Of a stretch of 40,839 bases of DNA, positions 22,702 to 30,979 are shown piece after piece. Location of the stretch: assembly GCA_022510765.1 (NCBI GenBank), contig JAFLSU010000014.1, positions 1 to 40,839 of the forward strand. The letters are read 5' to 3'. The notes under the pieces are model-generated. The model saw only the letters and a list, made by a program, of their open reading frames with translations, had not been told where the DNA came from and did not search any database. The stretch is from Christensenellaceae bacterium (GTDB taxonomy: Bacteria > Bacillota > Clostridia > Christensenellales > CAG-138). The translations under genes were made by a program, and so were the position numbers. Positions within the stretch are counted from its first letter, which is position 1; every line of letters starts with the position of its first letter.

Positions 22702-23937
22702 GTGATAAAGTACAAAAGTAAAAAAATGATATGCTGTATCCTACCGCTGCTTGTTTTGACCGGACTGCTTGCAATACCAAAGGGTATTACCGCATTGGAA
22801 AGCAACGGCAATGGGGAAATGGAGAACGTAAGAGACAAAGATCCAACCGCCGAACTTAAAAGCGAAGTGGAGCGGCAGTCGGGAAACATGGATTTCTCCG
22901 ATTGGCAGAGCTACTATGAGGAGCTTAAAGCATTTGCGGGCGATTCTGCGGAATACGCATCTGTGGATGAAATGATACAGTCCATCGCGTTGAGCGGTTC
23001 GGAACTGAAGGCGGAGACGGTCGTGGAAATACTTAAGGATCTATTCATACCGAGCCTAAGCTCCGCTCTGCGAAGTATGATAGGTGTGGCGTCGATAGCT
23101 ATCCTGACCGGGTTGCTCGGAATTGCATTAGGTGGAGAGGGCGGAGGCACAAAGGCAATGTTGATGCTGCTTCTATGTTCGGCGGCGATAATGGGAATCA
23201 CGGCCGTGTTTTCGGAACTTGCGGGCAGTGCGGCGGAGACGATGGGACGACTCGAACATTTCTCCGCCGCGTCCACTCCGATACTGATTGGACTTCTGAC
23301 GGCGCTTGGATGCGCAGGTTCTGCTAAAATACTGAGTCCTACGCTTGTTTTCCTATCGGACGGAATAATTGCTCTTGTTAAGAGCGTGATCCTTCCGATG
23401 CTGCTTGCAACGGGTGTTTTAACAGTAGTGGACGGCCTGACATCGGGGCTCAAGGTGGCAAGGCTTGTTAAGCTCCTGACAAAGAGCGTTAAATGGCTGC
23501 TCGGACTCGCAGCGACGGTATATGTAGCCGTAACGGCGATAGGCGGAATGACTGCAGGCATTGCGGACGGAGTGTCCATTCGCACGGCCAAGTACGCGAT
23601 CGACAGATTGGTGCCGGCGGCAGGAGGGATGGTCGCGGGAGCCGTAGACGCTGTCATAGGAAGCTCGCTGCTTCTTAAAAATGCGGCGGGAACGACGGCG
23701 ATAATACTTCTCGTTGCGATTGCCGTAAAACCGCTGCTTCAGCTTCTTGGAGGTATGTTCGCAATGCGCATCGCCGCAGCGGTATGCGAGCCGTTCTCGG
23801 ATGAGCGTATCCCCAAAATGCTTGACGGAATGGCTGAGACCGTGTCATACCTGTTTGCATCGGTCGCGGCGGTGGTGAGTATGTTTGTAGTGACGATGAT
23901 AATCATTATATCGACCGGCAATATGCTTATAGGATAG
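22702..23937 (+). CDS. spoIIIAE: Stage III sporulation protein AE
   Basis: The 411-residue protein has an N-terminal signal sequence (about 9-30), an extracytoplasmic stretch, and about eight membrane segments from about 115 on; it forms part of the mother-cell side of the channel. GTG 22702 has AGGGA upstream; ATG 22726 within the signal sequence is a weaker alternative. It is typical of the family in length. Confidence 0.93.
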   Translation: MIKYKSKKMICCILPLLVLTGLLAIPKGITALESNGNGEMENVRDKDPTAELKSEVERQSGNMDFSDWQSYYEELKAFAGDSAEYASVDEMIQSIALSGSELKAETVVEILKDLFIPSLSSALRSMIGVASIAILTGLLGIALGGEGGGTKAMLMLLLCSAAIMGITAVFSELAGSAAETMGRLEHFSAASTPILIGLLTALGCAGSAKILSPTLVFLSDGIIALVKSVILPMLLATGVLTVVDGLTSGLKVARLVKLLTKSVKWLLGLAATVYVAVTAIGGMTAGIADGVSIRTAKYAIDRLVPAAGGMVAGAVDAVIGSSLLLKNAAGTTAIILLVAIAVKPLLQLLGGMFAMRIAAAVCEPFSDERIPKMLDGMAETVSYLFASVAAVVSMFVVTMIIIISTGNMLIG

Positions 23938-23979
23938 GTAAAAGGGCGTGACAAAAGTACGGTGAAGGTGCGAAAAGAT

Positions 23980-24144
23980 ATGGCGGAGCTATTGGTAAGA
24001 TTTGTAACGGGTGCTATCATCGCGGCGGTCGCCGATGCATTGATACCAGAGGGCGGGATCAAATCAAGCGCGAACAAATTGATAGCGCTTGCGATAATGG
24101 CGAGCGTTCTGATACCGCTGCTTGAAATCATTGCGGGGAAGTAA
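23980..24144 (+). CDS. spoIIIAF: Short SpoIIIAF-like protein
   Basis: The 54-residue protein matches only the N-terminal two-helix membrane part of SpoIIIAF (helices at about 6-21 and 33-50). The B. subtilis protein is about 200 residues. No frameshift rescue is seen: spoIIIAG starts 82 bases after this stop, too close for a missing domain. ATG 23980 has AAGGTG nine bases upstream; GTG 23962 is an in-frame alternative giving 60 residues. Position between AE and AG supports the name. Confidence 0.75.
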   Translation: MAELLVRFVTGAIIAAVADALIPEGGIKSSANKLIALAIMASVLIPLLEIIAGK

Positions 24145-24225
24145 CGGGAGTGATCGTAAGGAAAAGTTTGCGGGTGAACTGCAATGGATGCATGTAGTGT
24201 AATCGATGATAGAGGGAGGCATGTT

Positions 24226-24780
24226 TTGAAAAACAAATCGGTTCTTTCAACTCTTGCACAGATGATGGAGGGCAATAAAAGAATAAAGATCGCCGTATAT
24301 GCGGGCGTGGTCATCATAGCTCTGTTGATCTTTTTCGCGACAAGCAGCGGCGGGTCGACGACCAAGAATAAACAGGATGATTCGAGCAAGGTGAATTCTC
24401 AGAACCCTCAGAGTGAAGTGTCGGAGGCACATGAGCTTGAACAGCGATTGGAGACAATCCTCTCAAGCATGAGCGGCGTGGGTAAGGTCAAGGTTATGAT
24501 AACGTTTGAAAGCACATCGGAGCTTATTATAGCGACGGAGAATGAATCAAACGAAAGCGAGAACGGCACCTCGAACGGTTCGAGGCCCGCGACCCTGTCC
24601 GGCAGCGGAGGGGAGAGCCCGATTATACTTACACAGATAAATCCAAAGATCAGAGGTGTGGTTGTAATAGCCGAGGGGGCATCGAGCATATCTGTAAAAA
24701 TGGATATTTTAGCTGCCACGAGCACCGTTCTTGGAGTGAAGGAGAACTGCGTTGAGGTGTTTGAAATGAACAGCGGATGA
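24226..24780 (+). CDS. spoIIIAG: Stage III sporulation protein AG
   Basis: SpoIIIAG forms a large ring in the space between mother cell and forespore. The 184-residue protein has one membrane helix (about 23-40), a low-complexity Ser/Gln/Asn linker and a ring-building domain with LEQRLETILSSMSGVGKVKVMITFE at about 68-92. TTG 24226 is chosen because AGGGAGG lies six bases upstream; the longer ATG 24184 start puts that site inside the gene. Confidence 0.9.
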   Translation: MKNKSVLSTLAQMMEGNKRIKIAVYAGVVIIALLIFFATSSGGSTTKNKQDDSSKVNSQNPQSEVSEAHELEQRLETILSSMSGVGKVKVMITFESTSELIIATENESNESENGTSNGSRPATLSGSGGESPIILTQINPKIRGVVVIAEGASSISVKMDILAATSTVLGVKENCVEVFEMNSG

Positions 24781-24894
24781 ACGTAAGACCGGATGATCCG
24801 AAGGAGCGACCAGAGTCCGAAGATCAAAATCTAAGCAGGATCGAACGGAGAATTGAATTATAAATCCGAACAGGATTAAAACAGGAGGTATACT

Positions 24895-25431
24895 ATGAAA
24901 AAACTAAACTTCAGGTTCACAAAACGCGGCATAATCGCTCTGTCACTGCTTCTACTGCTGCTTGCGGGCGCGATATGGCTGAACGTGCATCTCGACAAGA
25001 ACGGCGAAAACAGCACTGATCTATCAGGCAACGGCGCAGACGCTTTGGAAAGCCTGAGGCCGACCGATGCCGATGTCTACAGCGGGTATTTTGAGGACTT
25101 CAGAAACGAACGAAACACCGTGCGTGCACGGGAGATAGAGTATCTGCGTATGATTATTGCGGAGGATACGACCGATGCCGAAACTTTGCAGGACGCACAG
25201 GCGCGTCTTATGGAGCTTGTGAATAATATGGAGCAGGAATTCTCCATAGAAAGCCAGATCCGAGCAAAGGGCTTTTTGGATGCCGCAGTAACCTTCAGAA
25301 ACGGCTCGATCAGCGTGATAGTGGATGGGGATGCGCTTTCGGACGAGGAGGTCGCAAGAATACTGGAGATAGTAAGCAGGGAGACCGGCGTTAAAGCAGT
25401 CGATATCAAAATTTCGCTTAGCAAGAGCTGA
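24895..25431 (+). CDS. spoIIIAH: Stage III sporulation protein AH
   Basis: SpoIIIAH in the mother-cell membrane binds forespore SpoIIQ. The 178-residue protein has one membrane helix (about 13-30), a coiled region (about 65-115) and a C-terminal ring-building-motif domain (GFLDAAVTFRNGSISVIVDGDALSDEEVARI). ACAGGAGG precedes ATG 24895. It is the last gene of the operon; no spoIIQ is in the window. Confidence 0.92.
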   Translation: MKKLNFRFTKRGIIALSLLLLLLAGAIWLNVHLDKNGENSTDLSGNGADALESLRPTDADVYSGYFEDFRNERNTVRAREIEYLRMIIAEDTTDAETLQDAQARLMELVNNMEQEFSIESQIRAKGFLDAAVTFRNGSISVIVDGDALSDEEVARILEIVSRETGVKAVDIKISLSKS

Positions 25432-25522
25432 TTTTAGGCGCATATAGCCCGAACCGTGCCGATGCTGACATGATTTCGCTCAAAAGGTCAAGAAATATTG
25501 CCCGAATATTCCCTGCAGATTG

Positions 25523-25551
25523 TTTACATCTTAAAGGAAGTTTGGTATAAT
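25523..25551 (+). promoter_or_regulatory. Promoter of the asp23 operon
   Basis: TTTACA (25523-25528), a 17-base spacer and a perfect TATAAT (25546-25551), 31 bases before the start codon. Confidence 0.8.
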
Positions 25552-25581
25552 ATGTTGACAGATAATAAGGAGGAGATCTTT

Positions 25582-26013
25582 ATGGAAAACGAAACCATGG
25601 TACCGACCGATGTTCAGGTCAACGAAAACGGCAAGGTTTGCTTTGCACCTGATGTGATTGCAACCATCGCAAATCTTGCGGCATCCGAAGTGGAAGGCGT
25701 TACGGGTCTTGGCGGCGGCTTTGCCGACAGCATCACCGGGATTCTTAACAAAAAGAATTTCACTAAGGGCGTCCGAGTCGAGGTGGGCAATGAGGAAGCA
25801 GCCGTTGATATCAGCATCAACGTCAAATACGGCAGCAAGATCCAGAATGTCAGCGTTGGCGTCCAGAATGAGGTCAAGAAGGCTATCGAGACCATGACGG
25901 GGCTTCGCGTTGTTGAGGTCAATGTCTATGTGCAGTCCGTAACCTTCGACAACCCAGAAAAGGCTGATAAGGTGGAAAAGAAAAAGGTCGAGCCTGAACC
26001 CAGGGTCAAGTAA
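25582..26013 (+). CDS. Asp23/Gls24 family envelope stress protein
   Basis: The 143-residue cytoplasmic protein belongs to the Asp23/Gls24 (DUF322) family, which gathers at the membrane through AmaP. Family features are VCFAPDVIATIANLAASEVEGVTGL at about 19-43 and VEVNVYVQSVTFDN at about 112-125, with a charged Lys/Glu tail. AAGGAGGAG precedes ATG 25582. It is the first gene of a three-gene run with amaP and a DUF2273 protein. Confidence 0.93.
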   Translation: MENETMVPTDVQVNENGKVCFAPDVIATIANLAASEVEGVTGLGGGFADSITGILNKKNFTKGVRVEVGNEEAAVDISINVKYGSKIQNVSVGVQNEVKKAIETMTGLRVVEVNVYVQSVTFDNPEKADKVEKKKVEPEPRVK

Positions 26014-26019
26014 GCTCCT

Positions 26020-26047
26020 GCATGGCGGCGGAGAACCGCCGCCATGC
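26020..26047 (+). promoter_or_regulatory. Strong hairpin between asp23 and amaP
   Basis: A perfect 12-pair GC-rich stem (26020-26031 with 26036-26047) with tetraloop AGAA begins seven bases after the asp23 stop. No T run follows, so it is more likely to protect the asp23 message or lower downstream expression than to terminate fully. Confidence 0.55.
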
Positions 26048-26097
26048 CTCGCTATTAGGGGCTGCTGAGTCTTCGGCGAAAGGATTGGTGAATCACT

Positions 26098-26679
26098 ATG
26101 AAGTCTCACAATGGTAAAGTTTTTGTTTTGGCGGCGCTATGTGTCCTGTTTGCCGTTGTGCTCGTGCTGGGTCTTGCCGCGGTCTGGAATATCATTCCGT
26201 CCGCCGATGTAACGAGTTTTGTTGATTATCTAACCAACGGGCATGTGCTTGTCCGCATCCTTGTTGGCGCGGCGTTTTTAGTATTGGCGCTCGGCGCATG
26301 TTATTTTGCGTTCTCTCGGAAGGATTTCGATGCGGCGAAGCAGAAATCATCAATGAATCTGCTCGAAACGAGTGATGCCGGTTCTGCATATATAAGCAGT
26401 GCCGCTATTGACTCGATGGTGCAGAAATGTGTTAAGAACAATAAATATGTTAAGAGCTGTGCAAGCACGATCAAAGCATCGGAGGAGGGCGGAATTGTCG
26501 CGGAGCTGAGGCTTACTGTGCTTGCTGATTGCAATATTCCTACTCTGTGCGTGGTGATTCGGCGGGATGTCAAGAAATATGTCGAGTCCGTTACGGGCAT
26601 CATGGTGCGTGATGTCTCGTGTGCGGTTGTGGGCGTGGCAGGCAATGCTCCGGTGGTCAATGAAAAGCGGGTGAATTGA
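26098..26679 (+). CDS. amaP: Alkaline shock response membrane anchor protein AmaP
   Basis: AmaP anchors Asp23 at the membrane. The 193-residue protein has two membrane helices (about 6-29 and 50-70), then an Asp23-like domain with VAELRLTVLADCNIP at about 137-151 and a conserved YVESVTGIMVRDVSCAV stretch. It overlaps the next gene by one base (TGATG). Confidence 0.9.
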   Translation: MKSHNGKVFVLAALCVLFAVVLVLGLAAVWNIIPSADVTSFVDYLTNGHVLVRILVGAAFLVLALGACYFAFSRKDFDAAKQKSSMNLLETSDAGSAYISSAAIDSMVQKCVKNNKYVKSCASTIKASEEGGIVAELRLTVLADCNIPTLCVVIRRDVKKYVESVTGIMVRDVSCAVVGVAGNAPVVNEKRVN

Positions 26680-27068
26680 TGGAGTTCAGACAAATTCTGA
26701 AATTTATACGGGCAAACCTTTGGCGGTTCATCATGGGTATTGGCGGATTGATACTCGCTATCCTGATTCTGACAATAGGTCTTGTAAAAGCGCTCATTAT
26801 CTTTGGCATCACGATTGCGTGCTGCCTGATTGGCTATTTTATTGATAAACCAAGGGCCATCGTATTGAACGGGCATAAATGGATTATCTCCATGGGAATT
26901 TTTGGATTGATAATCGCTATCCTTATGCTTACGATCGGCTTCTTTAAAACCCTTCTCATCGTGGCGTTGATGGGCACTTTCGGCGGATTTGGCTTCCTTG
27001 TAGACAAGGGCGGATTTTCCGGGGCCAAGGCTGTGATCGTGGGATTCTTCACGAGAAACAGGCGATAG
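26679..27068 (+). CDS. Duplicated DUF2273 membrane protein
   Basis: DUF2273 proteins are usually about 60 residues with two membrane helices and sit beside asp23 and amaP. This 129-residue protein contains two copies in tandem: WRFIMGIGGLILAILILTIG (about 15-34) matches WIISMGIFGLIIAILMLTIG (about 69-88), each followed by a second helix and a short IDK/VDK end. It should have four membrane helices. The start is ATG 26679, one base into the amaP stop codon. Confidence 0.85.
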   Translation: MEFRQILKFIRANLWRFIMGIGGLILAILILTIGLVKALIIFGITIACCLIGYFIDKPRAIVLNGHKWIISMGIFGLIIAILMLTIGFFKTLLIVALMGTFGGFGFLVDKGGFSGAKAVIVGFFTRNRR

Positions 27069-27175
27069 GATTCACTAAAAAATAGTAACGGAATTCCTTG
27101 AGTGAGACAAAAATGGAATTCTTAAGACGAAATGAAACATAAAATAAAAGAAGTTAAAAGATAGAACGAGGAACT

Positions 27176-27580
27176 ATGAGCAGAAAAACGGCACGAGAGG
27201 TTGCGATGAAGCTGACCTACGAAAAGCTATTTGGGTGTGATGATACATATCATGATGTGCTTGAGAAATCAGGCATCATTGAGGAACCATCCGAAGCGGA
27301 CATACGGTTTGCCGATGAGATCGTAAGCGGTGTTCAGCAGAACCTTTCGGGCATCGACGAAAAAATATCAGAAGCAGCGGTCGGATGGACGATCGAACGA
27401 ATGCCGAAGGTCGATATATCGATACTTCGAAACGCCGTATATGAAATGCTGTTTTCGGAAGGCACTCCCGTTGCCGTTGCGATAAATGAAGCGGTTGAGC
27501 TTGCGAAGGTCTATTGTGACGAAAGATCACCAAAGTTTATAAATGGCTTGCTTGGAAAGATAGCTAGGCAGCATACATAA
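27176..27580 (+). CDS. nusB: Transcription antitermination factor NusB
   Basis: NusB binds boxA RNA with S10 and supports rRNA antitermination. The 134-residue all-helical protein has the family start RKTAREVAMKLTYEKLF and the C-terminal signature PVAVAINEAVELAKVYCDERSPKFINGLLGKIA. ACGAGGA precedes ATG 27176. It opens the long housekeeping run. The 27069-27175 gap holds only a repeated GGAATTC (27090 and 27115), not a clear terminator. Confidence 0.95.
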   Translation: MSRKTAREVAMKLTYEKLFGCDDTYHDVLEKSGIIEEPSEADIRFADEIVSGVQQNLSGIDEKISEAAVGWTIERMPKVDISILRNAVYEMLFSEGTPVAVAINEAVELAKVYCDERSPKFINGLLGKIARQHT

Positions 27581-27582
27581 TA

Positions 27583-28563
27583 ATGTTGAATCACGAACTG
27601 TTTTTAGGTATCGACACAAGCTGCTATACGACATCCGCAGCTTGTGTTTGTGCAAACGGTATTGAAGCGGACGAACGCATCCTCCTTTCGGTCGAATCCG
27701 GGGACAGGGGATTGCGCCAGAGCGATGCGGTTTTCAGGCATGTGCGGAATGCCGAATCCTTGATACCCAAGGTGCTGAATAGAGTGAATACGAGGCGGAT
27801 AGCGGCAGTTGGCGTGAGCTCATGTCCAAGCGCGCGTGAAGGTAGCTATATGCCGGTTTTTCTGGTGGGAAAGACGCTTGCAAGCAGCATTGCTGCCGCG
27901 CTCGGAGTACCGTTATATTGTTATACCCATCAGCAAGGACATATTCGTGCTGCTCTTTTCGGAAACGAGGAATTGCGAGGGCGCGATTTTTTGGCGTTCC
28001 ACCTAAGCGGCGGAACGAGTGAACTTCTATACGTTGACCGTGACTTGGCTATAAAAAGGGTTGGCGGCACTACGGATATTAATGCGGGTCAGTTGGTGGA
28101 CAGGCTTGGCGTTCGCATGGGATTGAGTTTTCCGGCAGGTAAAGAGCTTGAAGCGCTTGCACTCTCGGCAAACGGAGCCAGTGGAATAATTCTTCCGTCA
28201 AGCGTTAAGAATCTTAACTGCTCGTTTTCGGGAGTCGAAACTAAGGCTGCGGCATACCTTGATGCGGGCGTTGAACCCGCTGACGTAGCTTATGTTGTTT
28301 ATGACTGCATCGCAAGGACTCTTGCAAAGCTTATAATTAATGCCTCGGCAGAGTTTGGGATTAATAATTTTCTGCTTGCGGGCGGTGTGGCATCGAGCGA
28401 TATGTTGCGCAAAATGCTTGGTATAAGGCTTGAAAACAAGAGCGTCATATTGCGTTTTGCCGAACCGCGACTGTCAAGCGACAACGCCGTGGGTACGGCA
28501 TTTATGTGTATGGACGAGCATTTGAATAATAAACAGAGCTCTGAGGGAATGCATGATGAATAA
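27583..28563 (+). CDS. TsaD/Kae1-family paralogue (M22 glycoprotease-like)
   Basis: The 326-residue ASKHA-fold protein is related to TsaD, which makes the t6A modification of tRNA. It keeps the metal-binding HQQGH (HxxxH) at about 113-117, SGGTSELLYV at about 143-152, CSFSGVETKA and an Asp in SSDNAVGTA near the end. Its position between nusB and folD/xseA is where Clostridia often hold a second Gcp-like protein in addition to true TsaD. Its own role is unknown; moonlighting as the only TsaD cannot be excluded from the window. Confidence 0.82.
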   Translation: MLNHELFLGIDTSCYTTSAACVCANGIEADERILLSVESGDRGLRQSDAVFRHVRNAESLIPKVLNRVNTRRIAAVGVSSCPSAREGSYMPVFLVGKTLASSIAAALGVPLYCYTHQQGHIRAALFGNEELRGRDFLAFHLSGGTSELLYVDRDLAIKRVGGTTDINAGQLVDRLGVRMGLSFPAGKELEALALSANGASGIILPSSVKNLNCSFSGVETKAAAYLDAGVEPADVAYVVYDCIARTLAKLIINASAEFGINNFLLAGGVASSDMLRKMLGIRLENKSVILRFAEPRLSSDNAVGTAFMCMDEHLNNKQSSEGMHDE

Positions 28564-28604
28564 AATATGCATAATCCCAAGAACTAACCGAAAGGAATAA
28601 TGAT

Positions 28605-29456
28605 ATGTCACAGATTATCGACGGTAAAGCGATAGCGACAAAATTACGCGCAGATTGCTCCGAACGAGCACGGGCTTTAATTGAACGCGGGATAACCCCG
28701 AAGCTTGATGTTATCATCGTTGGCGATGATCCTGCGTCACATCAATACGTAAACAGCCGTGCGTCCGATTGCAGAGCGATCGGCATGGATAGCACCGTTC
28801 ATACGCTTCCGGAACAAACGGAGCAGGTCGAGCTTATCGAGCTAATCGAAAGGCTCAATGCGGATAGTTCGGTGCATGGTATCCTTTTGCAGATACCTTT
28901 GCCAAAGCACATGGATTCGGACGAAGTTATCTCACATATTTCGTGGGATAAGGATGTTGACGGATTTCATCTCATGAACGTTGGAGCGCTGGTCTCAGGT
29001 CGTGCCGCGATCGCGCCCTGCACTCCGAGCAGCATTATGGAGCTTATTAAAAGCACCGGAGTTCAAATTGCGGGCAAGAATGCAGTCGTCGTTGGTCGAA
29101 GCAACGTGGTTGGAAGACCTGCTGCGATGATGCTGCTGCATGAAAACGCAACCGTAACCATTTGCCACTCCAGAACAGCTGATCTTGCGGCGCATACGAA
29201 GAACGCGGATATACTCGTTGCCGCAGTCGGCGTTCCCCACCTGGTAAAAGGCGATATGATAAAGCCCGGAGCTGTCGTTATTGATGCAGGGATCAACCGC
29301 AGGGACGGTAAAACCGTTGGTGACGTTGAATTCGAAACCGTAAAAGAGGTTGCGGGCTACATAACGCCGGTTCCGGGAGGAGTGGGGCCTGTGACGCGCA
29401 CGATTCTGCTTATGAACACGCTGGAGGCCGCTGAACGTATCCATGGCAGGAAGTGA
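28605..29456 (+). CDS. folD: Methylenetetrahydrofolate dehydrogenase/cyclohydrolase FolD
   Basis: FolD interconverts 5,10-methylene-, methenyl- and 10-formyl-tetrahydrofolate. The 283-residue protein has GDDPASHQYV (40-49), PLPKHMDSDEV, KDVDGFHLMNVG, VVVGRSNVVGRP and PVPGGVGPVTR. The catalytic lysine of the YVxxK motif is replaced by Arg52 (YVNSR), and CTPxG reads CTPSS. It overlaps xseA by 14 bases. SD AAAGGAA precedes ATG 28605. Confidence 0.93.
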   Translation: MSQIIDGKAIATKLRADCSERARALIERGITPKLDVIIVGDDPASHQYVNSRASDCRAIGMDSTVHTLPEQTEQVELIELIERLNADSSVHGILLQIPLPKHMDSDEVISHISWDKDVDGFHLMNVGALVSGRAAIAPCTPSSIMELIKSTGVQIAGKNAVVVGRSNVVGRPAAMMLLHENATVTICHSRTADLAAHTKNADILVAAVGVPHLVKGDMIKPGAVVIDAGINRRDGKTVGDVEFETVKEVAGYITPVPGGVGPVTRTILLMNTLEAAERIHGRK

Positions 29457-30666
29457 ACTGATACTTTCGGTATCAAAGCTAAATGAATACGCAAATAGCG
29501 TTCTGTCGAACGATGTACGTCTGCGCTCCATCAGAGTTACGGGCGAGATTTCGGGGTTTAAGCTGCATGCTTCATCCGGGCATCTGTACTTTGTATTGAA
29601 GGATGAAAACGCCCGAATAAATTGCATCATGTTTAGGAGCAACGCATCGAAGCTCAAACTCTCACCGAGGGATGGACTCAAAGTCGTTGTATCGGGCAGC
29701 GTATCCATTTACCCAAGGGACGGACAGTATCAGCTTTATGCCACCTCCATGAGGGAGGCGGGAGAGGGTGCATTGTATAATCAGTTTCTGGAGCTTAAGG
29801 AGAAGCTTGATGCCGAAGGCCTGTTTGACAGAAAGCGTACGATACCGTTCCTGCCCAAATGCGTCGGAATCGTAACAAGCGAAACTGGAGCGGCTCTGCA
29901 GGATATTAAAACGGTCATTCGCAGACGATTCCCTTCCATGGATATGCTTTTCGCTCATGCTTCCGTGCAGGGCGGCGATGCGCCAAAGGAGCTTATTGAT
30001 GCCATAGAGTTGTTAAACGAAACGGGGATCCCCGATGTAATAATTGTTGGTCGCGGAGGGGGAAGCTATGAGGACTTGGCCTGCTTTAATGACGAGGGGC
30101 TTGCAAGAGCCATTCATGGCAGCAGGATTCCGATTGTCAGCGCCGTTGGGCATGAAATTGACTTTACGATCGCGGATTTTGCTGCGGATCTTCGCGCGGC
30201 TACACCATCGGCAGCGGCGGAGATATGCGTCCCCGATCTTTCACAGCTTATTCGATCGGTCGATATGCTAAAGCAACGGATGGAAAACTTGGTCAATACA
30301 GCTTTGCGCGATGCCGAGAGACGAGTCATGTTATGCACAAACTCGTCTGCGTTCACCGCTCCAAAGTCTTTGATCGATGCAAGGCGGAATAGGCTGGATG
30401 CAATATGTGCGGACTTAAAAAACACTTGCACGAATGCTATGCAGTCCGCTCGTTTAAATTTGGACGCATTTAGTGCGCAGTTAAAGGTATTAAGCCCGGT
30501 ATCGATATTGGAACGCGGTTATGCGATAGTTCAAAACGAGGACGGATACCTTGTTACGAACATAACGCAAGTCGAAAAAGATTCGGCCTTGAAGCTCACA
30601 ATTGCAGGTGGAGCAGCCCGGGTCACGGTAAACGACGTGCATAACCAAAACGAATTGAATACATGA
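29443..30666 (+). CDS. xseA: Exodeoxyribonuclease VII large subunit
   Basis: XseA, with XseB, degrades single-stranded DNA to oligonucleotides. The 407-residue protein has an N-terminal OB-fold (SIRVTGEISGFKLHASSGHLYFVLKD), the catalytic core with GRGGGSYEDLACFND at about 203-217 and AVGHEIDFTIADFAAD, then coiled-coil segments and a C-terminal SILERGYAIV motif. It starts inside the end of folD. Confidence 0.96.
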   Translation: MAGSELILSVSKLNEYANSVLSNDVRLRSIRVTGEISGFKLHASSGHLYFVLKDENARINCIMFRSNASKLKLSPRDGLKVVVSGSVSIYPRDGQYQLYATSMREAGEGALYNQFLELKEKLDAEGLFDRKRTIPFLPKCVGIVTSETGAALQDIKTVIRRRFPSMDMLFAHASVQGGDAPKELIDAIELLNETGIPDVIIVGRGGGSYEDLACFNDEGLARAIHGSRIPIVSAVGHEIDFTIADFAADLRAATPSAAAEICVPDLSQLIRSVDMLKQRMENLVNTALRDAERRVMLCTNSSAFTAPKSLIDARRNRLDAICADLKNTCTNAMQSARLNLDAFSAQLKVLSPVSILERGYAIVQNEDGYLVTNITQVEKDSALKLTIAGGAARVTVNDVHNQNELNT

Positions 30667-30748
30667 ACGATGCGCAGAAGAGGCTTTGTGTGGAGAGCAT
30701 ATTTACGCGAACCAAAGATGAAAAAGTATTATTAACGGAGAGAATCCT

Positions 30749-30967
30749 ATGAACCGTGAAATTTCATACGAACAGGCGATTTCGGAGTTGGAGCAGATTG
30801 TAGAAAAGCTGAATTCGGGGTGCGTTGCGCTTGATGAAATGGTTACGCTCTATGAGCAGGGAGTTGAGCTTGCTGATTACTGCAAAGAACTGCTGGTAAG
30901 ATACGAAGGACGAATGGATAAAGCAATTCGGCGCGACGGATCGGCGGATCAAGGTGAAATATTCTGA
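30749..30967 (+). CDS. xseB: Exodeoxyribonuclease VII small subunit
   Basis: The 72-residue helical-hairpin protein binds the XseA coiled coils. It has the family pattern SYEQAISELEQIVEKLNSGCVALDEMVTLYEQGVEL. ACGGAGAG precedes ATG 30749. It lies 82 bases after xseA and 12 before the prenyl synthase gene. Confidence 0.95.
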   Translation: MNREISYEQAISELEQIVEKLNSGCVALDEMVTLYEQGVELADYCKELLVRYEGRMDKAIRRDGSADQGEIF

Positions 30968-30979
30968 ACGGGGTGTTAA

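Noticed and set aside
22914..23657. A 247-codon minus-strand frame
   Set aside because: Antisense to spoIIIAE; its composition, rich in Ser/Ala/Pro, is that of a shadow frame.
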